From the NCBI RefSeq assembly GCF_933775445.1, contig NC_065872.1, forward strand, positions 13,826,001 to 13,890,000: a stretch of DNA of 64,000 bases. The letters run 5' to 3'. Both the position numbers and the translations under genes were made by a program. The notes below the pieces were generated by a model, which was not told the DNA's origin, did not search any database, and worked only from the letters and a program-made list of their open reading frames with translations. Origin of the DNA: Argentina anserina. Its lineage: Eukaryota; Streptophyta; Magnoliopsida; Rosales; Rosaceae. This document shows, one piece after another, positions 11,485 to 21,926 of this stretch. How positions within the stretch are numbered: the stretch's first letter is position 1; each line of letters starts with the position of its first letter.

Positions 11485-12900
11485 TACGGCGCTAGAGGTG
11501 GCGCTCCGGGATGTTGCGAGGCTCCAGGTTGAGAAAGAGGAGGAACGTCGGGCCACCCGAGCCGCCATGCCATGAGCGGCCGAACTTGAGAAGGAACAAC
11601 AACTCCTCTGAGCTACCCTAGAAAGCTGAATGGGACGGACAAGCTCTGGAAACGGCATGACAACGGTTTCTCACCCTGACCCCACGGATTCCGCTCGCCA
11701 CAAAGACTGTTGAGGCCTTGCTACGATTGGGGCCGCAATACAGAACGGAACAAATCACACAACCGCTGTTCTCCGCGTTTTTAGATAAGCCGCTGCCACC
11801 ACCCCAGTATGTAATGGACTTGGATCGAGAGGATCGCAGGGTGAATGAAAATGGTTAGGAGGCCTCGGCGGAGCCCCAGCCGGTACAAGACCTCCAAACT
11901 TAACCCATATTCCTAATAAACCAAACCTTGGAATGTTTAACCACCAAGGTAGATGAGATTGAGACTAGAAACGTCCCACACCCGCTGCATGAGGGGTTTA
12001 GAGGCCGTGCCGGCCCATTCACCCCGCATGTAAAGTCAGAGCGGCAACCGTTGGGTGACAAGCCGCTCAAGATCACCAAGTATAACGGGCGTTCTGACCC
12101 GTACACGCATCTGCAAAACTTCAAGTCGACGTTGGCAAGCACACGATACACAGACACCTAGTCATGTCATGCCTTCTAAGAAACACTAACAAATGAGGCC
12201 ATGAGTTGGTTTCTCAGCCTACCCTAGGTTCAGTGGACAGTTTTACTCAGCTTACGAAGAAGTTTTTCAATCGCTTCATCCTACAAGACAATGTACACCA
12301 CGACACCAACACCTTGTTCAAGATACAACAACATAGAGATGAAAGACTCTTGGACTTCTTGTCTTGATTGCAAACCACCACGGCGCGGTTATCGCTGAGG
12401 CGGCATTCCGGCAAGCAATCAAGCTGGACATATTTCTCCATTGAATCAACGAACACCATCCGGGGACATACGAAGAGTTGACTAAAGTGGCCATGCAGTG
12501 AGTGCAGGCTGAGTACCCTACTTATGGAGCGGGTACTCTAACGTAGGCTACACATCGCTCTGCCTGGGATAGGTTTGATCCACCCCAGGGGACTAGCAGA
12601 CATAACGCCCGGGAGGAGAGTACACACAGGCGCTGAGATATATGTCATACGCCAAGATATATGAGTGTGACAAGGACCTCTTACCGAAACCCTTGAGACG
12701 GAGGTATGACAAGAGGCATATCTGGACCAACACTGAAAAGTATTGTGTCTATCACGCTGACTTGGGGCACAACACGGACGTTTGTTACACCCTGAGGTCC
12801 GTCATAGAAGAGTTGGTATGGGCTAGAAGTTAAATCAGTACCGCACTTCGAGAAAAGATGCAAATGCCATACAAGTTTATGGTGAAATCATAACTTAGCG
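11485..12900 (+). pseudogene. gag remnant of the gypsy element
   Basis: A glutamate- and arginine-rich coiled-coil start (near 11490-11640) leads to a capsid-like part whose frame includes ITKYNGRSDPYTHLQNF (about 12070-12120) and later AMSWFLSLP. The typical gypsy gag order is YxGxxDPxxHL followed by A..WF..L. A zinc-knuckle-like motif, YCVYHADLGHNTDVC, lies near 12740-12785. Many stops and at least two frameshifts break the frame. Gag would form the nucleocapsid. Here it cannot be made. Confidence 0.75.
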
Positions 12901-13135
12901 TGGGGGAGCGATACAACCGCCGCCTCACAAGCCGGAAAAGTGGCAACAAACCTTTGAGTTGTTTGAGATCCGCTAGGGTGTCAAGGCCGTCTCGGCCGCC
13001 TGGGACACGATCATGTTTTCTAGCCAAGAGACGACAGTTCGGGCCTCGCAAAATGATTTTTTGTTGATAACTGTGTAGCTGGATCAATATTCGTGTCGGA
13101 GGACCCTAGTTGATACATGGGCGAAGGTCAGATTC

Positions 13136-13447
13136 GTGTTCGTCGACTACTACCGCAAACTTAAGAGATGCCGGGCGAAACTCTACAGTAATTACGAAGC
13201 ATTGGTCAGTTTCTCCAGGGAAATGGTGCAGCTCCTCGGGTCAGACCGCCTAACTTTTACTCTCGGGTCAGAATTGAAGCAGGTTAGGATCACCACGCGG
13301 TTTCTTTTTGTCGACTGCCAGTCTTCATACAACATAATCTTGGGCCAAGACGTGTTATGTGGGCTCCAGTGCATTATTATGTTGAAGGTCCCAACCCCGG
13401 AGGAGGGGGTTTTGACGATTGTTGCAGACAAGGTAGATACGCTCTAG
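13136..13447 (+). pseudogene. retroviral-type aspartic protease remnant
   Basis: A 103-residue open frame with FLFVDCQSSYNIILGQDVL, matching the second half of retropepsin-like domains of plant gypsy elements (SxYNxILGRxxL). The catalytic D-S/T-G motif is not visible in the open frame, so the start is probably frameshifted or lost. It lies between gag and RT as in all gypsy elements. The stop at the end separates it from the next block. Confidence 0.65.
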
Positions 13448-13713
13448 AACCGTCTCAACTGTATCTCAGCAGGGTGACTCCCCTATGAGATGTTGTCAGT
13501 GGCCCCGGGGAAAACCATAAAAAACCCTCGAGATGAGGTCCAATCAGGGGAACTCTCTGAGGCAGATAAGAAGAAGCTTGCCAAGCACCTACCAAGGGCA
13601 CGACCGGCGGCAGTTGAGGAAACCAAGTGTATGAGCCTCTTTGACACGCTCCCGGAAAGGAAGGTCCGGATTAGGACTGGGTTGGAGCTAGAACTCTAGC
13701 CCAACTAGTAGCA

Positions 13714-14520
13714 TACATCCGAAACCATCAACATGTCTTTGCTTGGTCATATGTGGACATGCCAGTGATCTCCACCGACTTCATCTCCCACAAGCTCAAC
13801 ATCTTGGAAGGCTCTAGGCCAATTCGCCAGAAGCGTCGGGCCTTTAACCAGGAAAAATATCACGCCATACATGCCGAGGTCTAGCAACTTTGGGACATCA
13901 TGTTCGTCCGAGAGGTTAGTTACCCGATGTGGGTTTCCAATGTGGTGATGGTTAAGAAGCCAAACGGTTTATGGCAGATGTGTGTGGATTACACAAACCT
14001 GAACAAGGTATGCCCAATTGACAACTTCCCTCTTCCTCGAATTGATCAGTTGGTAGACCCCATGGCTGGTTTTGGGTTGTTAAGCTTCCTCGACGCCTAC
14101 TCTGGGTATAATCAGATCAAAATGCACCCAGAGGAACAGACAACTTTTATGATTGACAAATGGTTGTATTACTACAGGTCATGCCTCTTGGCCTGAAGAA
14201 CGCCGGAGCGACATATCAGAGAGCAATCACCCGGATGTTTGAGCAAAAAATTGGCTAGTATGTGGAAATCTATGTGGACGACATGGTCATCAAGAGCGTT
14301 GTTGGGCCTGTGACAAATCTGAAGAAGATCTTCTCCATTTTTCTTTATCATGGTATGAGGTTGAATCCCGCTAAGTGTGTACTGGCTATGGCCGTATGGA
14401 AGTTTTTAGGCTTTATGGTCAGTGAGCACGGTATAGAGGCAAACCCCAAGAAGGTCCAAGCTATAATGGATATGAAAGCGCCAGCGACCCAGAATGAGGT
14501 TCAGTGTCTAGCCGGCTAGG
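13714..14520 (+). pseudogene. reverse transcriptase remnant (gypsy)
   Basis: Readable RT blocks occur in order: HVFAWSYVDMP, VVMVKKPNGLWQMCVDYTNLN, PLPRIDQLVD, LSFLDAYSGYNQI, then after a frameshift near 14175 LKNAGATYQRAI and YVDDMVIKS (active site near 14270). FLGFMVSEHGIEANPKK closes the palm/thumb part. In-frame stops interrupt it near 13881 and 14257. At 14257 a TAG stands where GQY is expected, consistent with a CAG to TAG change. Strong family match, but not functional. Confidence 0.92.
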
Positions 14521-14522
14521 TA

Positions 14523-15012
14523 GTGACACTCACCCAGTTTATCTCCCGTCTAACGGATAAGTGTGCACCATTCTTCAAGATACTCCGGACCCAACACCTG
14601 GAAAAAATAACTTGGGCCCGAAACAAGAGACAACTTTTCTCCAGCTCAAGACCTACCTCACCTCCCGGCACTTTCCACACCAATGCCGGGAGAAAAATTG
14701 TACTTGTACTTCGCTATCTCCCAGACGGCTGTAAGCGCCGCCCCGATCCGGCAAGAGGAAAACAAGGAACTCCATGTGTACTACAGTGGTAAGGGCCTCA
14801 ACGACCCGGAGACTAGGTACCCTGAAATTGAAAAGCTAGCGTTGGCTTTGATTACCACCGCCCGACGGCTCCGCCAATACTTCCAGACTCATACTATTTA
14901 TGTCCTGACCAACCACCCTCTCCGCCAGTCCTCCAGAAGCTAAAGACCTTAGGGCATCTTTTGCAGTGGACTATTGAGCTTGGGGAATTCGACATCCACA
15001 TCAAGTAAGGTT
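14523..15012 (+). pseudogene. RNase H remnant of the gypsy pol
   Basis: Two overlapping frames carry RNase H-type blocks: YLYFAISQTAVSAA, then YYSGKGLNDPETRYPEIEK and LALALITTARRLRQYF, followed by VLTNHPLRQ and WTIELGEFDIH. This is the RNase H fused to plant gypsy RT. It needs one frameshift near 14660. The usual follow-on (archaeal-type RNase H and integrase core in Tat elements) is missing because the sequence jumps at about 15012 to the end of integrase. Confidence 0.85.
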
Positions 15013-15345
15013 ATGACCCGGAGACCAACACAGCCGAGCTCCAATAAAACATGGATTTGTTTGAAAAGCGCCGTGAGAAAGCTCACATTCTAACGTTAAT
15101 AGCAAACAATGCATCACCAGACACTACAACAAAAAACTACACCCCCAGTCTCTGTCAGTCGGTGATTGAGTAATGAAGGAGGTCATACCCTAACCCTTAG
15201 GTCTGAAACCCAAGTTCCATGGCCCCATGGAAATTATAGAAGTCGTTAGCCCAACCACGTTTTATCTACGGGGCATATCTGACTGAAAATTATCACACCC
15301 GTGGAACGCCTATCATCTTCATTATTTCCCTAAGTAATTTGTGAT
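15013..15345 (+). pseudogene. C-terminal stub of gypsy integrase
   Basis: In several frames one reads NMDLFEKRREKAHI, then GLKPKFHGPMEIIEVVSPTT and HPWNAYHLHYF. These are the last blocks of plant gypsy integrases: the ERRE-A helix, the GxL.PKW.GPF.I... module and the final W...LK.Y. The zinc finger and DDE core are absent. The join to RNase H at about 15012 is an internal deletion of an expected 1.5-2 kb. The size is estimated from family knowledge, not measured. Confidence 0.75.
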
Positions 15346-15714
15346 AGGTCAATAGGTTGCCCGGAAGCAACATCCGCCTAGTCTATTGTCGCCCATTTTC
15401 TCCAACTTTGTTTTCGCCAAGTTAATTTTTTCTCTAACGGTTCACCATTTGTATTGTTTGTCCTATGGACTTGGTCAAATAAAGAAGTTATTCTCCAATT
15501 CACCGTGGGCCTCACGTTTCTCCAATTTATTCTCCATTTTACTTAATCTTCGAATCATTGTAGGCCATTTGTCTTACGGACTTTGCCGCCTAATCAAGTT
15601 TTTTTTTTCAAAATACATTGTCTCGGATCAATTATACAACTACGACAACTCATATGGCAAAATTGACTTACATTTATATGATCCGGCCTAGCCGGCTATG
15701 GTTACACTTGTACA

Positions 15715-18700
15715 AAAGAAGGAAAAAAATACAAAAACCTTTGGCAACCTCCCTACACCGCCAACCTCCAATGTCGCCCGCTTCACTTCTTGGGCCCGCG
15801 ACCACAATCTCTACCCGTCGGGGATCTCAGTGATAAAGGTTTCACCGGGGGAGTTGCTTGCCTCGACACCCCGTGAGACCCCACCTGTTTGTGGGGCGAC
15901 AGAACCAGGCTGGCTAGAGGTTATCCATGCCCTCTCCCACTACCGCCAGTTTCTGGGAACAGACCTCGGATCAGAACTTGCTCAGCGGGTGCCACCGGGC
16001 GCAACCCAGAAGCTCGATGGCCCGCCTTCAAAATGGGACCGGGTCGATAAAACCATGTTTCACTCTGGTTTCGAAGAAGTCTTGCCAGCCGACGTTGAAC
16101 CCGTCTTCATACACCTCACTCAACCGATGTGCAGTAGCCGCCCTCTCCATCTTCATCTCATCCACATGTTCCTTTTCCAAGGCTTGTCGCCTTAGAGAGA
16201 AGTTTGCTTCTTTCTCCATCATATTCTCCTTCAACTTCTCGCCCCAGTTGGCGTCCTACTCCTCCTTCCATCGCTTCTACCGCTCCTCGAGGTTGGCCAC
16301 CGACAATTTCCACTTCTTGTTCTTCTCCTTCAGCGCCTCCATGGCCTTCTCCTTCTCCGCCAGCTCCTCCCCCAGCTGCACCACCTTAGTGTCGCTCTCC
16401 ACGAGCGACTCTTTACTCTTCTACAGCTCGGCCCGCAACTCCATAATCGCTCTGATTGCTTCAGCGATTCAAATCCCATCAACCGGTTGATGATCCTCCT
16501 GCTCATTCACTCTCGCATGGAGACGTTGGTTCGCCGTTATGTACTTCTGAACCGCCCTCTCCTTCTCCCCGTCTCACCTCGGACATGTGCCTCCAAGAAG
16601 TCCGGGGAGTCAAGGACCCGCACCGCTGCCTAAGGTCAACAACCGGTCAATGAATAGCCAACAACAAGTATATAAAAGAAACATGGGACAATGATTTACC
16701 CAGACCAAGCTCTTCTCAGCCTCTTGGAAATTCTCTGTTGGGTTCTTGCTCTGCCGAATGGCCACCCTTAGCACCTATGCCCCATGGGCTCCACCATCCA
16801 GCGCAAGTGGGGTGCCAACTTCCCCAATCCAGAAAGCATGGCCGTGACATTGGCTCATACCTCGCTGTTGGCAGACTTTTGCCCCTTTGCCCTTATTGAC
16901 CCATGCTCCAACCCCTCGCACCGGCTCCTCTTTTGCCCCAGATCAGGTCACCCACAGTCAGGGTCGCGGTACGGACCAGCCACTCGACCCCATCACCCAC
17001 GCTCAGCTCGATCGTCAGGTCAGGCTTCATCTAGTGTGCCTCTGCCTGAGTTGGCTCGGCCAACTGCTCGACTTGAGGCGATTACGCCATATCCTCTGGA
17101 ACCCCCTATCTCAGCGTATCCTCCGGGCTCACCCCCTCACGCTGCTCCACCTCTGCGTCCCCATTCAACACTCCCTCTTCACCTCACGTGAGGCCGCATG
17201 GGACTCTCCCTCTCCAGGGCCCTCTAGTGGCTACCAATTTGGCTTTATGCCCCATAACACCGCCACCTCCATTGGGAGCACTTGATACTCCTTTATAGGC
17301 AGCGACATGTTGTAGATACCCTCCTCGTTCACCCTATCCAGTATCGGCAGGAACCCCTCATGGACCGCCACATCCACATCTCTCGCCCCCGACTTCCGGG
17401 CAACCTCCTCGATCCCTTAGATCACATCCTCTTCCAACAGTTAGTCGTATGGACCAGGAACTTTCCTTTCCAGCTTTTTCGCTTCCGCCGACATTGTAAC
17501 ACAATCGTTAGAAGCGCTCCATACTTCAGATTCTAGTATTCAAAGGATGCAAATGCTTACCGGGCGTTTTCACCACGTTGTATGCTTAGTAGACGCCCAT
17601 CCGACACCACCGGAATGTCGACCGGTCCGCCTACTACTTGAAGGTCAACATGCACCTTGTCAGGCGCTTCTCCATTAGCAGAATGAGCTCCATCTTCATG
17701 GCCACTGCCCAACCAAGAGTTCTTCAAGTTCACGATGTCGCCCAATAACAACAAAATAAGGGGACTTACCAATGGGCTGGAACGACCCTGCTACCATGGA
17801 CCTTCCACAACGAAGACCTGATAGAGCGTTTGGTTAAAACGTCTATAAAATACCCTGAAAAACATCATCGTTAGTATAGAATAAGCAGGGATCGTTCAGT
17901 CCGGGGAATCAAAAGGGTCTCAACACTTATCATGTTATTGGGGGATTTGATTTGGATTCTAAAACAACAACTTAAAATAAATCCTAAATTACTTATATAC
18001 AATTGATCAACCACTCATCACATAACCAAAACACGAATTCTACTCAAGAAACATGTATGACATGCATAGAACAACATAGGCAGCAAGTATTTTCGATTCT
18101 TCTTAAGTCCATTTCAATTCCAATTCTAATTAGAGTCCGAAGCGGTTCATCTAATCGTTAAGACTTCTTAATTATTTAGAATCAACAAAGCGTTCAATCC
18201 TAAACATATGCTAAAGAGAGTTCAACATAACGAAGCGTCTAGTTAAACAACAAAGTAGCACATAAGCACATTAAGTCGAATTGGAAACATGTTACACAAG
18301 CATGGCGTCACTCATCTTGATTAAACATGCAAATCCCTAGAACTATCACAACCCTAAACAAGTATTAATTATTGAAACACGAAGCGCATATTCAATCAAA
18401 GAATACTTTGGTGAATGAAATCGCAACCTTAGGAGAACCATGGCCTTGGCTTCCTCAAGCATTGATTTAGATGCACAAGTTCAAGGAATAAATCAAAATA
18501 AAACCTAAAACCAATTCGAAAACCTACTGCCCCTATTCATCTAGCACGGCATACATACATATTTCAATGAATTCATACAATCAAAACATAAAACCAAAGA
18601 AGTCTGAATTTATGCTCTTCATATATAAAACCGAAAATCACATCCAAGAATTCATACAATGAAATCGAAAATTGCAGAAAACCAAAAGAAAAATTACAAG

Positions 18701-19972
18701 CCATGGATGAATCACACTTTAGAAACCTTCTAGGATGAAGCAAGGATGATTCGGATTTGGATGAGGAGGAAGATGAGCAAGGTTTTGTGGTGATGGATGA
18801 AGATTTTGTGGCTTGAATTTTCTGGATGTATTTGGGCAGCAATTCGGCTGTGTTTGTGGGAGAATGGAGATGGTGAATTGTGAGTGAGGCCGTGCCTTTT
18901 ATAGAGGAAGGAGAAGAGGAGGGGCTGTTAGGGTTTTTGATGGGCTGATCCTCTATTTCTTTTTTTTTCTTTTGTTTCCTTCTTTTCTTCTTCTTTCCTT
19001 TTAATTGCCGGATGAACCTTCCCTCCTTTGAGGCTGCATACTTCTTCCTTTTCATCCCATTCAGAAACTAAATTACTTATTTCCTTTTTCTCCTTTTGTT
19101 TCCTTCTTCTCCTCTTTCTTTCCTTAATTTCCAAGCCATTATCTCTCATTTAATTCTGAAATAAAGAAAGAAAATAATAAATACAAATCACAAATGTTAC
19201 AGAAATGTCGAATAATAAAAATCCTAACCAAACTAGGTTTCCTAGTTCGACAAGGAATACTACTCTATAGTACTCTCGACAATTTCTGTATTTTACACTC
19301 ATTTTAGCACCAAACGGGAACGAACGTCACTAAAGACTCGTAACTCGACTCAATGACTCTATACTACAATAATAAGAGCTAAGCAAAGTACAAATGGAAG
19401 TAAAAATATGTTAAGAACGTCGCACAAAGTGCGCCTATCAAGACCCGCTCTCGCCAGTTCGTTAGAGTGTTGCTCTGTGGCTCGATTATATGTGGGGCGA
19501 ACTTCCTCCCCCGGGGCGCCATCCTCACACACCCTTGACTCCCCCACTTTGGGGAGTGCTGGGGCGACCAGCTCGACAAGAACTACCTTCAGCACAACTT
19601 CCCATGCCTTAATGACCGAAATACAACTATCCTCCCCAGCAACTACATCCACATATTCGGGGTGATTTGCCCCGGGGCGATGTTCAGACACGATAACGTG
19701 TATTGAACGATGTACGCTAGTGGGAGTGTCACACTGCGCACCTAAGCATGCTCCGAAAGACAGCAGTTCCCCTCCGGGGGAATGTGAAATAGCTCCCATT
19801 CGGCCAGAGGCCTCAAACTAATACTCTTCGGAATCTGATACACCCTTCGGATTCTGACCAACTCCTCTTTCGTTGCCCTACGACAGGGCATGTCCACCTT
19901 CTAGTCGCCCAGCCAAAGTCTCGGGTCATCACCACTCGTGCTCGCCTCCTCGCCATTTCTATGCTTCGCCAT
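15715..19972 (-). pseudogene. antisense additional ORF (aORF) of the Tat-type element, coiled-coil protein, broken
   Basis: On the strand opposite to gag-pol. An ATG at 19972 opens MAKHRNGEEASTSGDDPRL; after a TAG stop the frame goes on with KVDMPCRRATKEELVRI, SISLRPLAEWELF and APGQITPNMWMYLLG. The middle is interrupted by the insertion at 17872-19366. Further on (about 16480 down to 16030) comes a glutamate- and lysine-rich coiled coil with VVQLGEELAEKEKAMEAL, then YEDGFNVGWQDFFE. The arrangement matches the antisense ORFs known from Tat elements and annotated as 'putative plant transposon protein'. Several stops are TAG at expected CAG or CGG codons. The role of these proteins is not known. 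Confidence 0.65.
17872..19366 (-). mobile_element. insertion within the antisense ORF, possible solo LTR
   Basis: A 1495-bp AT-richer block bounded by the inverted 8-mer TAGTATAG (17872-17879) and CTATACTA (19359-19366). On the minus strand it has a TATA box (CTATAAAAGGCACGG, about 18892-18906), as in an LTR promoter, and a long AT-rich tail. No coding domain was found. The ends are not the usual TG..CA and no target duplication is clear, so the borders are tentative. Confidence 0.4.
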
Positions 19973-20416
19973 TTGGATAACCTGCACTAAAAGAACGAGT
20001 GGTTTACTTGATGACCCTGCATCGTTCACCAAGGACAAACTCCCGGTGTGGCCCTCTCCCCAACTCACAGTTTGCTCATGATGAAGCATGGACACTTGAA
20101 GAAACATCTTCCCCACTCTAAATTACTCCAGCCGACTTCCCCATTTGCTACAACCCCTAAATCTATATATTAGCCCATATCCCTAAATACTCACCTCAAA
20201 CACGAAACAACCAATAATTAGTTCGAGAGTGTACCTCTGGTAGTTGAATTCGGAGTTGACGTTGACGATGGTGATTGCAAACGTTGGGTTCTTCGCACTA
20301 TTCTGAGTAAAACTGCCGGAAATCTCTCTATATTCTCTTTCTCCTCTGATTTCAACTTTTGTTCTCTACTTTCACTCTCAAACAACGATGAAAAGAAACC
20401 AAGTCTTATATCCCTC

Positions 20417-20424
20417 TATTTATA
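20417..20424 (-). promoter_or_regulatory. TATA box for the antisense ORF
   Basis: TATAAATA on the minus strand, about 445 bp upstream of the antisense ATG at 19972, followed by a CT-rich leader (20330-20400). This is a plausible core promoter for transcription opposite to gag-pol. It is inferred from sequence only. Confidence 0.45.
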
Positions 20425-20766
20425 CACGTTCGAATTCATCGGGGCCGTCCAACCCAAATGCCAACGCCCGTCGGATGACCGCCACGTGCCCCACTACCCA
20501 CATGACTCCTCGGTTCTCAAACCAACGCGCCCCACGCGCGCGCATAACCTGATACACCCATAATTGAACCCCACTTGCTAAACTTCCCCATGCGTCCTAC
20601 GTCAGCATTGCCTCGTTTCCTCAAAGGCCCCACACTTGTCCTTTGAATTAAATGCCAAACCCCCAGGGGCGGGCTGGCCACTTGCCCCGACCGGTTTCGG
20701 TGCATTTTGTTCGAGACGTCCCTTGGCTGGGGACTTTGGGGACTCATCACGATAAGATGGGTTGTG

Positions 20767-21240
20767 TTAAATCACCGACCCGGGCCAATCTCCAGATCTA
20801 TGGATGCTCCGGAGGCTAGTTAACCCACATGCCTAGCCCCAAGATCCTAGGTTATTCCAGATCCATGGGTGCTCCAGAGGCTAGTTAACCCGTATGCCTG
20901 ACTCTGATTGTTAGTTAACCCAAGTGTCTAACACTGAGACCCTAAGCCACTCTCCAGGTCCTAGGCCACACTCCATGTGCGAGGATGCTCGAGCATTCAG
21001 ATAACTCATACCACTGATTCGGAGAACCTCAACCACTAGATCTATGGATGTTCCGAGGGATAGTTAACCCTCGTGCCTAGCCCCAACATCCTAGGTCACA
21101 CCCCGGATCCATGGATGCTCCGGAGGCTAGATAACCCCCGAGCCTTGCTATGAGATCCTAGGTCACTCTCCAACATGGATGCTCCGAGTGTTAGTTAACT
21201 CATAGGCCTAACATCGAGCTCCAACGCCATACAACTGGCC
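20767..21240 (+). repeat. degenerate tandem repeat, unit about 66 bp, about seven units
   Basis: Each unit carries variants of GATCCATGGATGCTCCGGAG, then CTAGTTAACCC, GCCTAGCCCC and GATCCTAGGTCAC. Best units start near 20793, 20858, 21037, 21105 and 21171, spaced 65-68 bp. Those between 20925 and 21035 are degraded. Tandem arrays just upstream of the 3' LTR are typical of Tat/Ogre elements. Confidence 0.85.
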
Positions 21241-21332
21241 GGCTCGGGTCCCGAGCATTTTGAACTCGGACATTTGGGCCAGAAATAATAGTACAAAACT
21301 CTCCACCCAAGGAATCTCCTCGATTGGGGACT

Positions 21333-21780
21333 TGTTAAAATCTCCCCCTGAATGGGGTTATTCCCGACTAAATCTTCTCTGATTCTGGTCGTCGGACTGG
21401 TGACCGGTAACGCCGAGAGTCATAATAGATAGCAAGGTAGCAATATCTTCGATCTGAACCTCGCCATTGACGCCGCCCAAGGTGGCACGTCTGAATAATA
21501 AATGCATCTCATGCTGGTTCACATTCCCACATTGAAGGAAGAACCCAACACTTCTCTCAATGCGCCTATAAAAGGTCCACGTAGACCACTAGAAAAAGGT
21601 AACGTATTCATATGTTATTAACTCTCGAACTTGAATTCCGTTCCGGATTCTTAAGCTTCGGAGGGGCAAAGACCGGAACACCATTGACCCTTTAACTTTG
21701 ACACGTGTTTTGTGCAAGTCCCACTGAGCTGACACACCGGAATACAAGGCTACGAGAAGTTAGGTCCCCCAGATTTAACA
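21333..21780 (+). repeat. 3' LTR of the gypsy element (448 bp)
   Basis: Starts TGTTAAAATCT and ends AGATTTAACA, so the ends are short inverted repeats of TG..CA type. A purine-rich stretch (GATTGGGGAC) directly before it can serve as polypurine tract. A TATA box (CTATAAAAG, 21566-21574) lies inside. The 5 bases after it are CTCGT. The matching duplication and the 5' LTR were not found upstream. Confidence 0.8.
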
Positions 21781-21926
21781 CTCGTAACACATATATTTTA
21801 GAAAGTAAAATGAATCATTGGCAATAATAATGGCCGGAATTTAAGAAAACTAGATTAATTTTGCAGGATATCTGGATGAAGATAATTGAGCTTAAAGATT
21901 GGATCCCTAATCTAATTAGTAATCAC

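Larger units (their letters stand above)
11485..21780 (+). mobile_element. decayed Ty3/gypsy LTR retrotransposon of Tat/Ogre type
   Basis: Order of parts: gag-like, protease, RT, RNase H, C-terminal end of integrase, a long antisense ORF, tandem repeats, 3' LTR. The extra antisense ORF between pol and the 3' LTR, and tandem repeats next to that LTR, are known features of the Tat lineage. Coding parts are broken by stops and frameshifts, and most of the integrase is deleted. No 5' LTR matching the 3' LTR was found near 11 kb, so the left end is truncated. A separate 1.5-kb sequence interrupts the antisense ORF at 17872-19366. Confidence 0.85.

Noticed and set aside
16784..17285. Long Pro/Ser-rich plus-strand frames
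   Set aside because: They lie opposite the antisense ORF remnant and reflect its GC-rich composition. No domain.
18573..19055. 160-residue Lys/Ser-rich minus-strand frame
   Set aside because: Composition follows the purine-rich leader of the inserted LTR-like block. It starts upstream of the TATA box of that block, so it is unlikely to be translated.
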